In this document: positions 1 to 10,200 of the stretch, one piece after another
How the letters are laid out: each line of letters begins with the position of its first letter
Numbering within the stretch: position 1 is the stretch's first letter
Source of the DNA: Kitasatospora sp. MAP12-44
Lineage (GTDB): Bacteria; Actinomycetota; Actinomycetes; Streptomycetales; Streptomycetaceae
Assembly (NCBI RefSeq): GCF_029892095.1
Contig: NZ_JARZAE010000004.1
Coordinates: 3,534,001-3,598,000, forward strand
Direction: 5' to 3'
DNA: 64,000 nt
Notes under the pieces: model-generated
What the model was told of the DNA's origin: nothing
The model's database searches: none
Seen by the model: only the letters and a program-made list of their open reading frames with translations
Translations under genes and position numbers: made by a program

Positions 1-3000
1 GTCGCGGCCAGCGCGCCGGCGCCCGCCTCGACCAGGGCGGCGACCGGCTCGCCGCCGACCGCGAAGGTCCGCACACCCGGCGGCTTCGCGGCGGCGTCCG
101 GACCGGGCCGGAAGACCCCCAGGTCCACCGGCACCCCGTGGCTGACCAGCCGCGCGACCAGCCGCGCGAGGTCGGAGACCCCGCGCGAGCCGCGCCGGTC
201 GACCGAGGCCGACAGGTGCGGGGCGGCCCCCAGCGTCTCCTGCACCCAGCGGGCGCAGGTGCTGGACGGGCCGACCTCGATGAAGCAGCGGTACCCGTCC
301 GCGTAGGCAGCCTGCACCAGCCGGGGGAAGTCGACCGTCTCGCGCAGGGTCACCGCGATGTTGCGGGCGATCTGCTCCTCGCCGAACTCCTCGATCGGCG
401 CGTAGTGCCGGCTGCTGTAGAGCACCGTGTCGCCGACCTCGCCCGCCGGGTAGCGGTTGAGGTCGGCCAGCTCCTCCAGCGCCGAGTCGACCACCGGGCA
501 GTGCATCACGTGGTTGGCCGGGGCACGGGCGCTGCGGCAGGCCAGTGCGTCGATCAGGTCCTTGCACTGGGCCGGGTCGCCGGCCACCACCACCTCGTCC
601 GGCGTGTTGACATGGGTGATGAAGACCCGGTCGAAGTCCGGCAGTTTCGCCCGGACTTCACCGACCGGGGCGAGCACCACATGGGTGCCCCAGACCTCGT
701 TGTCCGGCACCTCCGATGGGATGGACCAGAGTTGACGTACCGTCAGCTTCGGTCCGCGCAGCCGGTCGACGAAGAGCGGCGAGGCGCTGATCTTCACGTC
801 GTTGCGTGCGCCCTTGGCCCAACCCCCCATCGCGAACATCATGCTGGACTCGCCGAGGCTGTAGCCGAAGGCGCCGTGCACCTTGATGCCCAGCAGCTCC
901 CGCACCAGGTCGGTGGCCAGCAGGGCGAAGCTGGTGCCGGCCGCCAGCATCAGCGGGATGTCCTCGATCAGCGCACCCTCCAGCCGCATCAGCTCCCGCC
1001 GGTCGGCGGGCACCGCGGTGCGCGGGTAGAGCGCGGCGGCGCGCAGCAGTTCGGCCGGGCGCGGGGTCTGCTCCTCGAACTTCGGCAGCAGCCCGGGGAA
1101 CGCGCGGAAGAGCGCGCTGCCCAGCCCCAGATAGGAGTTGAACGCGCCCGGGAAGACCAGCGCCACCTTGCCGCCCGAGCCGACCGGCCGGGAGGTGAAG
1201 AAGCTGCCGGACGGCGCGGCCCAGTCGCCCCCGGTGCGGTGCACCTCGGGCAGATCCCGGGCCGCCTGGGCGAGTTGGCGGATCAGGCCGGCCCGGTCGT
1301 CGGCGACCAGAGCCACCCGCAGCCGGGCGGCCGCAGCCGTGTCCGAGCTCTCCTCGACCAGTGCGCCGAGGTCCGCCCCGCTCTCCAGTCGGCCCTTCAA
1401 CCAGCTGATGCGGTCGACCAGTTGGGAGATCCCGTCGGCGCCGACCGGCACCACCAGGGGTGCCCCGGAACGCGCCCAGTCGGAGCCGACCCGCTCACCG
1501 CGGACCGTACGGCCGGTGAGCACCAGGTGGGCGCAGGTGCCGGCGCTGCCGAGCACGCTCACCGCGGCGGCCCGCCGGGACTCCCGGTCGGCCCGCAGCC
1601 AGGGCTGCGACTCGCCGGGCTGGAAGAACGCGGAGCGCTCCACCAGTTCGGCGGCCACCGGACGGGAGGCCACCGGGAGGTAGCCGTGGTGCAGGCAGAG
1701 CGCTGCCCTGATGACGGCGGCCAGCACCGAGGCGCAGCCGGTGTCGCCCAGGGTCGCGGCCGCCGAGGAGAGCGCGGTGCGCAGTTGCCCGCTGCCGTCC
1801 CCGGCCCAGACCCGGGCCAGGCCCGTGAGTTCGTCCGCGCCGGCCCGGCCGATCCCGGCGTAGCCCGCCTCGACCAGCTCGACCTCGGCGGGCCGCAGCC
1901 CGGCCTGCGCCAGCGCGGCCTCGGCGGTGCGGGCCACCAGCTCCGGCCGCACCTCGGGCAGCACGGACGGGCTGTCGGGGTAGCCGATCGCCAGGCCGTC
2001 CAGCGAGGCGTACACGGTGTGCCCGGCCGGGACCAGCTCCGGACGGGTGACCACCACGGCCCCCGCGCCCTCACCGGCCGGCCGGCCGTTGCCGCCCGGC
2101 TCCAGCAGCTCGCGGGCGAGCGCCGACTCCGGCCCGGCCGCCAGGTCCACGCCGCCGACCAGCACCGCCTCGACGGTGGGGTCGAGCAGCAGGATCCGCG
2201 CCACGTCCAGGGCGCAGGCGCCGCTCGCGCTGTCGGCGGAGAGCGTGAACGAGGGGCCGGTGAAGTTCCACAGCGAGGAGATCCGGCTGGCCATGATGCT
2301 GCCGATGTAGCTGAGCACCTCGTTGGGCTCGATGGAGTCGTGGATGCCGTTCCTGGCCACCCGGGTGAGCGCGGCGAGCTGCTCGGGCGAGGGCCGTACG
2401 CCGGCCGACTCGCACCACTGGGCGAGCTTGCGCCCGAGGTCGTAGCGGGCGCCGTGCCCGTGCGCACTCGGCTCCATCTCCATCGCCAGCACGACCGCCA
2501 CCCGGCGGCCGGTGCTGCCCTTGTCCTGGGCGGTGGGCCGCCGGTAGCCGGCGTCCCGCAGCGCCTCCTCGGCGACCCGGGTCATCAGCAGGTGCTGCTG
2601 GTTGAAGTGCTCCAGGTCGTTGGGCGGGATCCGGTACGAGACGGTGTCGACCTCGAAGGACTCGACATACCCCGCGCGATCGCTGCCCGCCAGCTTCTCC
2701 TGGAAGCCGCGCCAGCGGTGCTCGGGCAGCTCCCGGAAGGCGTCGAGGCCCTCGTAGCCGGCCCGTTCCAGCGCGTCCAGGTCGGTGAACGGGCCGAAGT
2801 GCGCGCCCATGCCGATGATCGACAGGGTCGGCATCGCGGCCGGCTCGGCCGGCTCACTCGCCGGGGCGGGCCGGGCGCCGGGTTCGGAGAGCACCACGTG
2901 GGCGTTGGTGCCGCCGAAGCCGAACGCCGACACGCCGGCCCGCCGGACCTGTCCGGCGGGCCACGGGGTGGCCGCGCGGACCACCCGCTCGCCGGCGGCG

Positions 3001-4211
3001 CCGGGCAGCGGCTGCTCGACGCCGAGCGTCGGGGGCAGCGTGCCGTGCGCCAGCGCGAGCACCACCTTGAGCAGACTGCTCAGGCCGGCGACGGTGAGCA
3101 GGTGGCCGATGTTGGCCTTCACCGAGCCGAGCAGCGGCACCTCGCCATGCGCGCCGAAGTAGTCGCTCACGCCGGTGAGTTCGGTGCCGTCGCCGAGCGG
3201 GGTACCGGTCGCGTGGCACTCCAGGTACTGCACGGCGCTCGGGTCGATCCCGGCCTGCTGGTACGCCAGCCGGTACGCGCCGCACTGGCCGGTCGCGTTC
3301 GGGGCGAGCAGGTGCTTGCCGGTGCCGTCGTTGGTGAGCGCCACCGCGTCGATCACCGCGTACACCCGGTCGCCGTCGCGCTCGGCGTCGGCGAGCCGCT
3401 TGACCGCGATCATCCCGGCGCCCTGGCCGGTGATGATCCCGCGCGAGCGGGCGTCGAACGGCTGGCTGAAGCCGTTCTCGGGGTAGGCCCGCAGGTCGGA
3501 GAAGGAGAGGTGGATGACGGTCGGGTCCGGCGCGCAGACCCCGCCGGCCAGCATCACATCCGCCCGGCCGGCCTCCAGGTAGCCGCAGGCCAGCTTGAGC
3601 GCGTACAGCGCCGAGGAGCAGGCCGCGTCCAGGGTGAACTGCGGGCCGCCCAGGCCCAGCGCCTCGGCCACCACCCGGGCGGGCAGACCGCCCGCCCACA
3701 GGTTGTGGGCGGCGGCCGGGCCGCCGGTGGGCGCCGGGAGCGACGCGGCGCCGCCCGGCAGACCGGCGGCCCGCAGGCCGGCGGTCACCGCGGTGTCCCA
3801 GAGCGGCTCGGTGAGCCGGCTCGAAGCGGGCGTCGGGAACGGGTAGTTGCCGAAGACCACACCGCACCTGGCCGGTCCGGCCGCCCGCTGCGGGTCGCCC
3901 GCGTCGGACAGCGCGTCCGCCGCGGTCTTCAGGGCCCAGTGGAACGAGCGGTCCAGGCCCGCCAGGTAGTCCGCCGGCAGCAGGTAGCCGGCGGGGTCGA
4001 AGGAGTACGAGTCGAGGAAGCCGCCCCGGGTGCAGTAGATCCGGTGCCGGTCCTCGGGGTCGGTCTCCCGGACCGTCGGCCGGTGGCCGAAGATCCGGGA
4101 GCCGCCTTCGGTGCGGGAGTCCACTCCCGCTACCAGGTTCTGCCAGTACTCGTCGGGTGTGGCCGCCCCGGGGAACAGGCAGGCCAGTCCTACGATCGCG
4201 TAGTTGCCCAT
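1..4211 (-). CDS. PUFA-synthase-like polyketide synthase, KS-CLF-AT (3' end outside window)
   Basis: Partial gene; the reading frame is open to the window edge. Seen: an N-terminal ketosynthase beginning MGNYAIVGLACLFPG, with active-site Cys near residue 198 (DAACSSA) and the His motifs HATGTPLGD and KANIGHL; a second KS-like domain (about 435-880) in which the Cys position reads DSASGACAL near residue 663, so Ser replaces Cys as expected for a chain-length factor; then an acyltransferase (about 1000-1400) with GYSLGE near 1118. The order KS-CLF-AT matches thraustochytrid OrfB and terrestrial myxobacterial Pfa3, where ER or DH domains follow; those would lie left of base 1. Start ATG at 4211 has GGAGG about 10 bases upstream. 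It lies 28 bp after the KS-AT-ACP-KR gene, so they are probably co-transcribed. The product is not predictable from sequence alone. Confidence 0.9.
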   Translation of the reverse strand, partial: MGNYAIVGLACLFPGAATPDEYWQNLVAGVDSRTEGGSRIFGHRPTVRETDPEDRHRIYCTRGGFLDSYSFDPAGYLLPADYLAGLDRSFHWALKTAADALSDAGDPQRAAGPARCGVVFGNYPFPTPASSRLTEPLWDTAVTAGLRAAGLPGGAASLPAPTGGPAAAHNLWAGGLPARVVAEALGLGGPQFTLDAACSSALYALKLACGYLEAGRADVMLAGGVCAPDPTVIHLSFSDLRAYPENGFSQPFDARSRGIITGQGAGMIAVKRLADAERDGDRVYAVIDAVALTNDGTGKHLLAPNATGQCGAYRLAYQQAGIDPSAVQYLECHATGTPLGDGTELTGVSDYFGAHGEVPLLGSVKANIGHLLTVAGLSSLLKVVLALAHGTLPPTLGVEQPLPGAAGERVVRAATPWPAGQVRRAGVSAFGFGGTNAHVVLSEPGARPAPASEPAEPAAMPTLSIIGMGAHFGPFTDLDALERAGYEGLDAFRELPEHRWRGFQEKLAGSDRAGYVESFEVDTVSYRIPPNDLEHFNQQHLLMTRVAEEALRDAGYRRPTAQDKGSTGRRVAVVLAMEMEPSAHGHGARYDLGRKLAQWCESAGVRPSPEQLAALTRVARNGIHDSIEPNEVLSYIGSIMASRISSLWNFTGPSFTLSADSASGACALDVARILLLDPTVEAVLVGGVDLAAGPESALARELLEPGGNGRPAGEGAGAVVVTRPELVPAGHTVYASLDGLAIGYPDSPSVLPEVRPELVARTAEAALAQAGLRPAEVELVEAGYAGIGRAGADELTGLARVWAGDGSGQLRTALSSAAATLGDTGCASVLAAVIRAALCLHHGYLPVASRPVAAELVERSAFFQPGESQPWLRADRESRRAAAVSVLGSAGTCAHLVLTGRTVRGERVGSDWARSGAPLVVPVGADGISQLVDRISWLKGRLESGADLGALVEESSDTAAAARLRVALVADDRAGLIRQLAQAARDLPEVHRTGGDWAAPSGSFFTSRPVGSGGKVALVFPGAFNSYLGLGSALFRAFPGLLPKFEEQTPRPAELLRAAALYPRTAVPADRRELMRLEGALIEDIPLMLAAGTSFALLATDLVRELLGIKVHGAFGYSLGESSMMFAMGGWAKGARNDVKISASPLFVDRLRGPKLTVRQLWSIPSEVPDNEVWGTHVVLAPVGEVRAKLPDFDRVFITHVNTPDEVVVAGDPAQCKDLIDALACRSARAPANHVMHCPVVDSALEELADLNRYPAGEVGDTVLYSSRHYAPIEEFGEEQIARNIAVTLRETVDFPRLVQAAYADGYRCFIEVGPSSTCARWVQETLGAAPHLSASVDRRGSRGVSDLARLVARLVSHGVPVDLGVFRPGPDAAAKPPGVRTFAVGGEPVAALVEAGAGALAA

Positions 4212-4239
4212 GATGGGATCCGCCTCCGGGACGCCGCGG

Positions 4240-7200
4240 TCAGACCGCGAGAGCGCCGAGGCGCGACGACTGACGGAACTTCCCGTCCAACTCCGGGTCT
4301 TCGATCAGTGCGACCCCTTCCAGGACCTGCAGCACCCGGCCGTCCAGCGTGGTCGCGGTCACGGTGGCAACGACTCCCGAGTTGCCGGGGATGACGTTCT
4401 CGACCGCGATCAGGAACTCCTGGTCGGCGGGCAGCGGCGCGTGCAGGGTGATCCGCTCGATCTCCAGTGGCAGGCTCGCGGTGCCCCGGAAGAGCCGCAC
4501 CCAGACCAGCCCGGCCTGCAGCAGCAGGTCGGCCTGCGCGGGGTGGTGCACGGCCGAGCCGTACGCGCCCTTGGCGGAGTCGCTCGCGGGCAGGCTCGCA
4601 GCAAGCAGCAGGCGCTCGGGGCTGCTGTCCAGCACCCGGCGCAGGCCCTGCAGGGCGGGGCCGTGGAAGAGCGTGCCGTCCTGGTAGAGGTGGGCGGCGT
4701 CCGTTCCGGTGGTCGCCCGGGCAGCGGCGGCGAGGTCGCCGCGATCCGCCGGGGCGGTGGTGGCGCCGTCCGCGACGGTCGCGCCGTAGGCGGGGCGGCT
4801 GGTGCCGGCCTCGTCCACCGCGGAGACCAGCACGTCCAGCTCACCGGCGGCCGACTTCGGGCCGGTACCGACCGCCAGCCGCAGCCGGGCCGGGCCCTGG
4901 TCGCCGAGGACGACCCCCTTGAACACCTTGAACGACCGCACCTGGGTGACCGCCGTGCCGGTGGTCGCCTCGACCACGTTCAGCACCGCGCCGAGCGCCA
5001 TGGTCGCGGGCAGCACCGCGGAGCCGCCCACCCGGTGATCAGCAAGCATCGGCTCTGCTACCAGGCCGGTCAGCGAACGGTCGACCACCGCAGAGGAGTT
5101 GGCCATCGGCGCGGGGGCCGAGAGCGGACCGGTCGGACCGGCCACGATCACCACGTCGTCAGCGTGCTCGGCGGTGAACTGCTCGGCGAAGATGCCGGTC
5201 CCGGTGGCCAGCGGCACCAGGTCGACGCCCCGCGAGGCGAACATCGCCCGCAGCTCGTCGGTGACCATCCCGCCGTCCCAGGCGCCCCAGTTGATCGAGC
5301 TGACCCGGGTCTGCGGGCTCTGCTTCTTGAGCGAGACCGCGAGCCGGTTCAGCGCGTCGTTGGCCATCGCGTAGTCGGCCTGGCCGCGGTTGCCGAAGAA
5401 GCCGGCCACCGAGGAGAAGAGCACCAGGTGCCGCAGGGCGACGCCGTCCAGCACCTCAAGGAGGTTGCCGAGGCCGGTCAGCTTGGTGGCGAGCACCCGC
5501 TCGACGTCGGCCGCCGACTTGTCGGCGATCAGGCGGTCGGCCAGCACCCCGGCGCCGTGCACCACACCGGTGATCCGGTCGCGGTGCGGAACCAGTACGC
5601 GGCGGACGGCCTCGCGGTCGGCGATGTCGGCGACCAGGTACTCGACGGTCGCGCCGGCCGACCGCAGCCGCTCCAGGTTCGTCGCGATCTCACGGCTGCC
5701 GGTGATCCCTCGGAAGATCGCCTCGACGTCGCGCGGCCTGGGCTTCTCGCCCTGCGCGGTGAGCTGCTGGACGATGGCCAGCTTGAGCGGCGCGGCGTCC
5801 AGGCCGCGGGCCCAGGCGGGCTCCTCGGCCAGCTCGCTGCGGCCGAGCAGCAGCAGCCCGGCCGGCCAGGCGGACACCAGCTTGTGCAGGCAGTCCGCCG
5901 TGATACCCCGGGCGCCGCCGGTGACCACCAGGACGTCGGCGGCGGTCAGCGCGGGGGTGCCGGTGGGCGCGACGGGGGGCGGGGTGACGGAGAGCGTCAC
6001 CGTGCGACGGCCGGCGGCGTCGTGGCCGACCTCGATCGGGGAGGCGGCCGGGTCCGTCAGCTCCGCCAGAAAGCGACGGCCCAGCACGGCCTCGTCCAGA
6101 CCGGGCGCGAAGTCCACCACCCGGCAGAACAGTTCGGGCTCCTCGATGGCCAGCGTCTTCACCAGGCCGCCGAGACCGCCGAGCAGCGCGGACGGGCCGC
6201 TGACACCGCGGTAGCCGCTCGCACCGTCGAGCTGGGTGACCGCCACGAAGGCGGAACGGCCGCTCGCCGACTGCCCGGTGAGCGTCGAGCGGGTCTCCTT
6301 GGCGAGCAGCAGGGCGTGGGTGAGCCGGCGACCGGCGTCGTCCCAGGCGGCGCTCGTCGCGGCGGCGAGCTGGACCACCAGGTCCAGCTGGCCGGCGGCG
6401 GCGCGCACCTCGGCGACCACTCGGGCCAGCTCGGCCGGCTCCCAACTGCGCAGCGTACGGACCGAGTCGGCCTGCCCGACCGCGCTGAACGCACCGGGCA
6501 GCACCAGCACGTGGGTCTGCCAGCCGGCCGACTTCAGGGCGGCGACCAGCGGACGGGCCGGGGTCGAGCCGTCGTCGACCAGCAGGGCCGCGCGGCGGGT
6601 CCGGTAGGCGTCCACCAGGGTGTCGGGGGCTGGGAGTTCGCGCAGCGTCGCGAAGCTGCGGCCGATGCCGGGGGCGGTGGGGTAGTCGATCCGGACGGGG
6701 GCCGCCGCGACCGCAGTCGGGGCAGGGGCGGCGTCTGCCGCCGCGCCACCGAGGAAGCCGGCGATGTCGCTCAGCGTGCGCAGCTCACCGAGCTGCTCCG
6801 GCTGAATCTCCGTCGCCACCGGGAACCGCTCCGCCAACGCACCCATGATCTGAACACGCTTGATCGAGTCGATCCCGAGGTCAGCCTCCAGATCCATCTC
6901 CGGCTCCAACATCTCCGCCGGATAACCCGTCTTCTCCGCCACAATCTCCAACAACGCAGCCAGCACAGCAGCACCAGCCACACCAGCAACCGGCACCGCC
7001 TCAACGGGGGCTGCCACCACCACAGTTGGGGCAGAGGCGGTCTCTGCGGCCGCGCCGCCCAGGAAGCCGGCGATGTCGCTCAGCGTGCGCAGCTCACCGA
7101 GCTGCTCCGGCTGAATCTCCGTCGCCACCGGGAACCGCTCCGCCAACGCACCCATGATCTGAACACGCTTGATCGAGTCGATCCCGAGGTCAGCCTCCAG

Positions 7201-10200
7201 ATCCATCTCCGGCTCCAACATCTCCGCCGGATAACCCGTCTTCTCCGCCACAATCTCCAACAACGCAGCCAGCACAGCAGCACCAGCCACACCAGCAACC
7301 GGCACCGCCTCAACGGGGGCCGCCACCACCACAGTTGGGGCAGAGGCGGTCTCTGCGGCCGCGCCGCCCAGGAAGCCCGCGATGTCGCTCAACGTCCGCA
7401 ACTCACCCAGCTGCTCCGGCTGAATCTCCGTCGCCACCGGGAACCGCTCCGCCAACGCACCCATGATCTGAACACGCTTGATCGAGTCGATCCCGAGGTC
7501 AGCCTCCAGATCCATCTCCGGCTCCAACATCTCCGCCGGATAACCCGTCTTCTCCGCCACAATCTCCAACAACGCAGCCAGCACAGCAGCACCAGCCACA
7601 CCAGCAACCGGAGCCGGCTCGGAAGAGGCAGGCGCAGGCGCAGGAACCGCAGCCGCAGTCACGGGAGCCGGAACCTCAACCGCAGCCTCCACCGGAGCCG
7701 CCACCGCCGCCGTCTCGTCCTGCGGCCGCAGGACCTCGATCAGCAGCCGGGTGGCCCGCTCATGCGCCGCCGCGATGGACGCGCCGTGCTCGCGGATCAG
7801 CCGCAGCGCGCCGTCCGTGTCCGGCCGCCCGCCCGCCGCGGCGTTCTGCTCCAGCGCCTGGAGGGCCTCGCGCACCACGTCCAGCTGGGTGTCGAGGATC
7901 TGCCCCTGCAGCCGCAGCCCTTCCTCGCTCGGCACGTCGTCGGCAGCGGCGCCAACCAGCACCGGCACCGCGGCGGGAGCGGCAGGAGCGGCAAGCGCAG
8001 CGGGAGCTGCAAGCGCAGGCGCCGGCTGCACCGCCACGGCCGCCGGTCGCGGCGCGACCAGGGACTCCGGGGTGTATTCCACTTCGAGTGCCTCTCTATA
8101 CGCGGATCGTCGACTGTCTGTGACGAAGTTGATGCCGCGCAGCGGGATCGCCATCCCCTTGCGAGCCGGCTCGGCCACCTCGGGCTCGACGTCGTCGTCG
8201 ATCCCGGTCAACGGCAGCCCCAGCACGCGCAGTTCGACGGCGGCGCTCTTCAGCGCCAGCTCGCTGTCCTTCTTGGGCCCGGCGTCCGCCGAGACCACGA
8301 CCACCTCGGGGTCGTTCAGGATCTGCCGCACCAGCTCCGACAGCACCCGCTTGGGGCCGAACTCGACGAAGACCCGGAAGCCCGCGTCGTACATCTCCTT
8401 GATCCGGGCGCTGAAGTCGACCGGCTTCAGCAACTGGCCGACCAGCGTCTCGGCGTTCGCCGCCTCGTCCTCGCCGTACGCGGCGCCGGGGCTGTTGGCG
8501 TAGACGGGCAGGCGCGGCGCCCGGACCCGTTCGCGCGCCACGGCGGCCCGGAACGCCTCGGCCGCGTGCCCGACGAAGCGGGTGTGGAACGCGGCGGCCA
8601 CCGGCAGCCGGCGTACCGACACCGCGCCGCCGGTCGCGTCGGCGACCAGCCGCTCGATCTCGGCGACCGGGCCGCCGACCACGATCTGGTCCAGCGCGTT
8701 GAGGTTGCAGACCGTGATCTCGCGGTACTTCGCGATCAGCGCCTCGACCTCGGCGAGCGGAGCGCGCACCGCGGCCATCGCCCCCGGGTCGAAGCCGGCC
8801 GCGTCGAAGCCGGCCGGGGCCGACTTCGGCGGCGCCATCGCCGCGCCGCGGGCCCGGGCCAGCGCGAAGAACTCCTCGTCCTGCAGCGAGCCGGCCGCCC
8901 ACAGCGCGGTGAGCTCGCCGAAGCTGTGCCCGATCGCGCCGTCCAGCGACAGGCCCAGCGCACTGAGCCAGCGGTACTGGCCCACCGACAGCGCGCCGAT
9001 CGCGGGCTGCGCGAACTCGGTTCGACGCAGCGCCTCCTCCTGCGCGGCCCGGGTGGTGTCGTCGAACGCGGGCGAGGGGAAGACCACCCGGCCCAGCGTC
9101 TCGCCCTCGGTGAAGCCCTGGTTGGCCTGGTCGAAGGCGGCCCGAATTGCCGGCACCGCGAGCGCGGCCGTCCGGCCCATGCCCGCGTACTGGCTGCCCT
9201 GGCCGGCGAAGAGGCCCGCCACCTTGCCCGAACCGGCGAGCGCGGCCCGCCGGTAGCTGATGCCCTTGGGGTGCTGCCAGGCGTCCGCCGTCGGCCGGGC
9301 CAGCAGCTGGCCCGCCGCGAGGGTGCGCAGCTCGGCGAACTCCTCGGCGCTGCGCGCGACGATGCCGATCCGGGCGTGCCCGGCCGGGATGGCGCCCTCA
9401 GGGTCGGCCGCGGCGCCGTCCGCCAGGCGCTGGGCCAGGGTGGCCGGGTCAGCGCTGTGCCAGACGCCGGTCTGCGCGACCGGTCCGAGCACGGTGGCCC
9501 GGCCGCCCTCGCTGCCGTGCTCCTCCAGGACCATGTGGAAGTTGGTGCCGCCGAAGCCGAACGACGAGACGGCGCCCCGGCGGACCGGGCGCTTGGGGTC
9601 CAGGATCCACGGCCGGGCCTGGGAGTTGACGTAGAACGGGGTCTTGCCGAAGTCCACCGCGCTGCTCGGGGCGACCACGTTGATGGTGGGCGGCAGCACC
9701 TTCTGGTGCAGCGCCAGCGCGACCTTGATCAGGCCGGCCGCGCCGGCCGCGGCCTTGGTGTGCCCGATCTGCGACTTGATGCTGCCGATCGCGGCGTGCT
9801 GGGCCTCCGCGCCGGTCGCGGCGGGGTCCGTCGCCTCGGCCACCACCGCGCTGAGGGCGGTGAGTTCGGTGTGGTCACCGACCGCCGTGCCGGTGCCGTG
9901 CGCCTCGAAGAGCTCGACGGCGTCGGCGCTCACACCGGCGTCGACGTAGGCGCGGCGCAGCGCGACCTCCTGGCCGGCGGCGCGCGGTGCGTAGATGCTC
10001 TTGAACCGGCCGTCGCTGGAGGTGCCGATGCCGCGCAGCACCGCGTAGACCCGGTCGCCGTCGCGCTCGGCGTCGGCCAGCCGCTTGAGCGCCAGCATGC
10101 CGATGCCCTCGCCGATCAACGTCCCGTCGGCCGAGTCGTCGAAGGGCCGGATCAGCCCGCTCTTGGAGAAGGCCGGGGTCTTGCTGAAGCACATGTACAT

